NCBI GenBank assembly: GCA_009602725.1
Contig: WELB01000196.1
Coordinates: 17,745-37,981 of the forward strand
Direction: 5' to 3'
Origin: Spirogloea muscicola
Lineage: Eukaryota > Streptophyta > Zygnematophyceae > Spirogloeales > Spirogloeaceae
Length of the DNA stretch: 20,237 nucleotides
Shown: positions 17,538 through 20,237 of the stretch, one piece after another
Layout: each line of letters starts with the position of its first letter
Position numbering within the stretch: position 1 is the first letter of the stretch
Notes under the pieces: generated by a model
Told to the model about the DNA's origin: nothing
What the model saw: only the letters and a program-made list of their open reading frames with translations
Databases searched by the model: none
Made by a program: the position numbers and the translations under genes

Positions 17538-20237
17538 CTAGTCCTCTTTGGCCACAAATTGGTGGCGGGGTTTGTTGATATAAGGAAACTTTGAGTGCAC
17601 AATGGTGCTCGTGACTACAAGTGGTAGCGCAAGGAAGACGTGAGGCGATATGGGTGCACCATCCACCAAAACTTGCAAAACTGCTGTAACCGCCAGCGCA
17701 GCTACAATGGCAATGCCCTGTATGGACCAGGAGGGCACCCAAATTAGATGACAGCATACTCAGCGTGCAATGCAATTAAAGCACCGCCAAACCCGCATTG
17801 ACAACATCAGACACATTGACGCGAATATTTAGTGGCAACTTTTCCACAAGCCTATTGGAATCAGCAAAGCAGGACATACATGGATATGTCTGCCATCGCT
17901 GGTGTGAGGGCAGGGAACTCCTTGATATGCTTCTTCGTCAGCAACAGTACGATATACTATACAAAGGGCCTCTTATGCAACACAGGACTTTCGAATCTCA
18001 GCTTGCATCAAGCTGAGATTCCGGGGAGGGGGCAGCCGACCTTCTTCACGCCGCCAACGTACTTGGTGACCAGTCCAACAATGATGCCGCCCAAGGCGTT
18101 AATACCAACAGGGATCTGCAAACAGAGTTCCAGCAAGAGGGAGGCAATGCCGTGTATGTGAGAGCAAGCGTAATAGGGAGGATGAGATAGAGGGAAGAGA
18201 AGGCAGGAGACACATAGAATGACCAGCCCTTCTTACTGCACTAAATACTCCTCAAGTTTCGAATCCTTATGCACACATCTTCTTCCTCGCTCTCCCAAGA
18301 CTCAAGAGCACTTGCAAGTAGCAGCATAGTACAGCTATCCAGGCATCTCTTTTAGTAGAGAAGCTGCTTTCTGTAGAGCCAAGCCATTATTTGTCTGAGG
18401 TGCTAAAACTTGAACCCTAGACCCAACATACTGCTATTGCAACCTGCTGGATGTCCGCTACTCCATAAGGATGCCTGGAGAACAAGAATCTGGGCCTGCA
18501 AGTGGCTCTTGCAAGGTGCTCACGAGTGTAAGTGGCGTCCAGGCATGGAAATAGCCCTCCATGCGGATTCGCTGACCGTCCGGCGAGCTCAGGAGGCTGA
18601 GAGAGAGTAGCATGCTTGCAATCACCGCCATCTCCATTGTCATCAGGTAATTGCTGCGCCGCTTGACCTGCGCACAAGGTGGCGAGGTGCTGAAGGAAGT
18701 GTTGGGGCAGCTTGCAACAAGGCGCCAATGCAGGATACATTCGTTGTAGAGATGAACCACTGTGCCTGACTCAAGACTCTCATTCCAAAACCCAATTTGA
18801 CCAGAATTTGCGGCCATATCGTCCACTAGAGACAACCGGCTTAGCATTGTGACATTGTTTCTGCAAGGAGAAGCTGAAGCTGGCAGCCCAGAGCTCTATT
18901 CCCAGAGCCCAGAGCCCGACAAGTACAGGTCTGCCAACCTGCATGACCCACTGGCAGAAGGTGGAGCCCATGCCGGAGAAGATGGCGCCTAGTGCCACAG
19001 GAAGGATGCCAGTTAGCAGCAGCGCCGTGCCGCCAGCAGCACCCATCTTGTGCGGCTTTGCGCCGTGCTTCTGTTGGTGCTGGCCCCACACGAGGAGCAC
19101 GCTGGCCACCAGCATCACCAGAAGCGCCGCAATCTGCGGCCTGGACTGCCGATGCCTGTGTATGAGAATCTGGGAGTAAGACTTGGACCCTTGCTCCTGG
19201 CAACTCCGAGGCAAAACGGGCCGAGCAACGTGCAGCCATGACAGCTACCACGAGCGGATGCAAGCCTCGGCAGAGGGGCGACACGGAGCGAGGGCGTAGG
19301 GCGAGGCGAGACACACTGGAGGAAGAGGAACATGAAGAGGGCGGTGAAGAGGAGCTTGCTCTGGTTGAGCATGTTGAAGGTGAGGTAGTCGAGGTTGCGG
19401 TACCCGAGCTGCAGCAGCAGGTTCTGCATGGCGTATATGGCCGCCGGCATTGCCGAGAAGGCGAGTGCGTCGCGCGCGGACCACGCCGCCGCCACCTGCC
19501 GGAGGCTGCCGTCCCACGCCATGAGTGCAAGCGCACATAACGCCTGGGCATGGAGGCAGCCAAGGCCACATTGTCAGATCAGGTTTAAGGTCTGTTGGTA
19601 AAGGCTTAAGCCCTGAACCCTGAACCAATGTGGCAGATTATACATCAGGTGTCCAACTAAGAACTGCATATGCTTCCAGGTGGCCCCTGTGCATTGTCAG
19701 TGTCGTCGCATGGTGGCTGCTGGTGAGCGAGACTGCCATGGCAGAGGCGTCAAGGGTAGCAGCAGCTGACCTTGGCGACCTCGCACGAGAGCACCTGGGT
19801 GGTCACGATGACGTCCTTGCTGCAGCGCCAGAAATGCGCAATTGGCCAAGCGGGCAGCCGCCAGCAGCAAATGCGGCTGCGTCAGCGGCTATCACAACTG
19901 GATGGCCGCCAGCGAGAGTTGGTGGGCGCCCACTTGGCCGGAGCACGGCCGTCACCGGAGGCGGCGCTGGCGGTCGCCGGCATTGCCAGCGGCTGCAGTG
20001 GCCATAGCAATACTGGGCGGGGCAGCCGCCAGCCTGACAGCCTGACGGCCTGACGGCCTGACAGAGCGTCAGGGGGGGGCCTGCCTGACGAAGTTGCGGT
20101 TGAGGACGGGCTGGCAGCCGTACTGCACCGCCAGCAGCGCCATGAAGACGAGCCCGCGGAGGCCGCCGCCGCCGCTGCCGCCGTCGCCGTCGGCCCGCCC
20201 GTCGGCGCCGGTTTCCCGCTCCGCCGCTGCCGCCGCC
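17538..20237 (-). CDS. ROCK1: ROCK1-like UDP-GlcNAc/UDP-GalNAc transporter (SLC35 nucleotide-sugar transporter family), 5'-partial
   Basis: Members exchange cytosolic nucleotide sugars for lumenal nucleotide monophosphates across ER or Golgi membranes; Arabidopsis ROCK1 carries UDP-GlcNAc/UDP-GalNAc. Minus-strand exons, 5' to 3': >20237-20085, 19819-19771, 19543-19317, 19155-18939, 18667-18524, 18115-18041, 17717-17538. Phases agree throughout, giving at least 348 codons, close to the roughly 325 of ROCK1. Motifs in order: AVQYGCQPVLNRNF, VLSCEVAK, PAAIYAMQNLLLQLGYRNLD, TFNMLNQSKLLFTALF, GSTFCQWVMQ, NYLMTMEMAV, SSPDGQRI, HAWTPLTL, NALGGIIVGLVTKY, AVTAVLQVL and KFPYIN. Hydrophobic helices recur as expected for a ten-helix transporter. 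The first intron appears to use a GC donor (GTCAG|GC). The N-terminus before the first helix is Gly/Ala-rich and no start codon is inside the window. The C-terminus ends in AKED, without the lysine-rich tail of ROCK1. Substrate is inferred from similarity. Confidence 0.9.
20033..20064. repeat. Four tandem 8-bp units (CCTGACRG) in the first visible transporter intron
   Basis: CCTGACAG, CCTGACGG, CCTGACGG and CCTGACAG follow each other without gaps. On the transcribed minus strand each reads YYGTCAGG, the same GTCAGG as at the nearby exon end (20084-20089). The repeat may have grown from the splice-site region. Confidence 0.85.

Noticed and set aside
17106-17594. 162-residue plus-strand ORF between the convergent genes
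   Set aside because: It overlaps the last coding exon of the transporter antisense and contains no recognisable domain.
1-20237. CRISPR array, prophage, bacterial operon or tRNA/rRNA genes
   Set aside because: No regularly spaced repeats, cloverleaf-like or rRNA-like stretches were noticed. The genes have spliceosomal introns and eukaryotic families.

Overview
The window reads as nuclear DNA of a green alga (Chlorophyta; Trebouxiophyceae is my best guess). It holds three intron-rich genes whose closest relatives are plant/green-algal: a REC8/SYN1-type cohesin subunit, a TOC159-family chloroplast import receptor and a ROCK1-like nucleotide-sugar transporter. Introns are spliceosomal: nearly all GT-AG, mostly with tgcag-type acceptors, and exons as short as 20 bases. 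The exons are GC-rich. No long uninterrupted ORF represents a whole gene, so I rebuilt each gene by joining exons whose splice phases agree and whose products match family motifs.

Layout. (1) About 360-4250: a graveyard of seven fragments of one non-LTR-type retroelement (C-terminal zinc-knuckle and endonuclease-like region plus 3' UTR), alternating in strand (+ - + - + - +). They form three head-to-head inverted pairs, one with a perfect 118-bp palindrome arm. (2) 4251-5048: a short gap, possibly with remnants of an unidentified minus-strand gene abutting the retroelement cluster. (3) 5049-9519, minus: an apparently complete REC8 homologue in about 19 exons, from MFYSHQLL to EPYGDILL, around 650 residues. 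(4) 9520-10782: a 1.26-kb divergent intergenic region with a (GCC)n run and a pyrimidine tract. (5) 10783-16745, plus: a complete TOC159-like gene in 10 exons (1,314 residues; acidic A domain, GTPase G domain, M domain). (6) 16746-17537: a convergent gap. (7) 17538 to the right edge, minus: a ROCK1-like UDP-HexNAc transporter, lacking only its N-terminus.

The three genes act in unrelated processes: meiotic chromosome cohesion, plastid protein import and ER/Golgi sugar-nucleotide supply. The order looks like ordinary eukaryotic gene packing, not a cluster or operon. The two observations most worth following are the split meiotic REC8 gene, which implies sexual competence if expressed, and the alternating inverted retroelement array, which ordinary insertion or twin priming does not explain.
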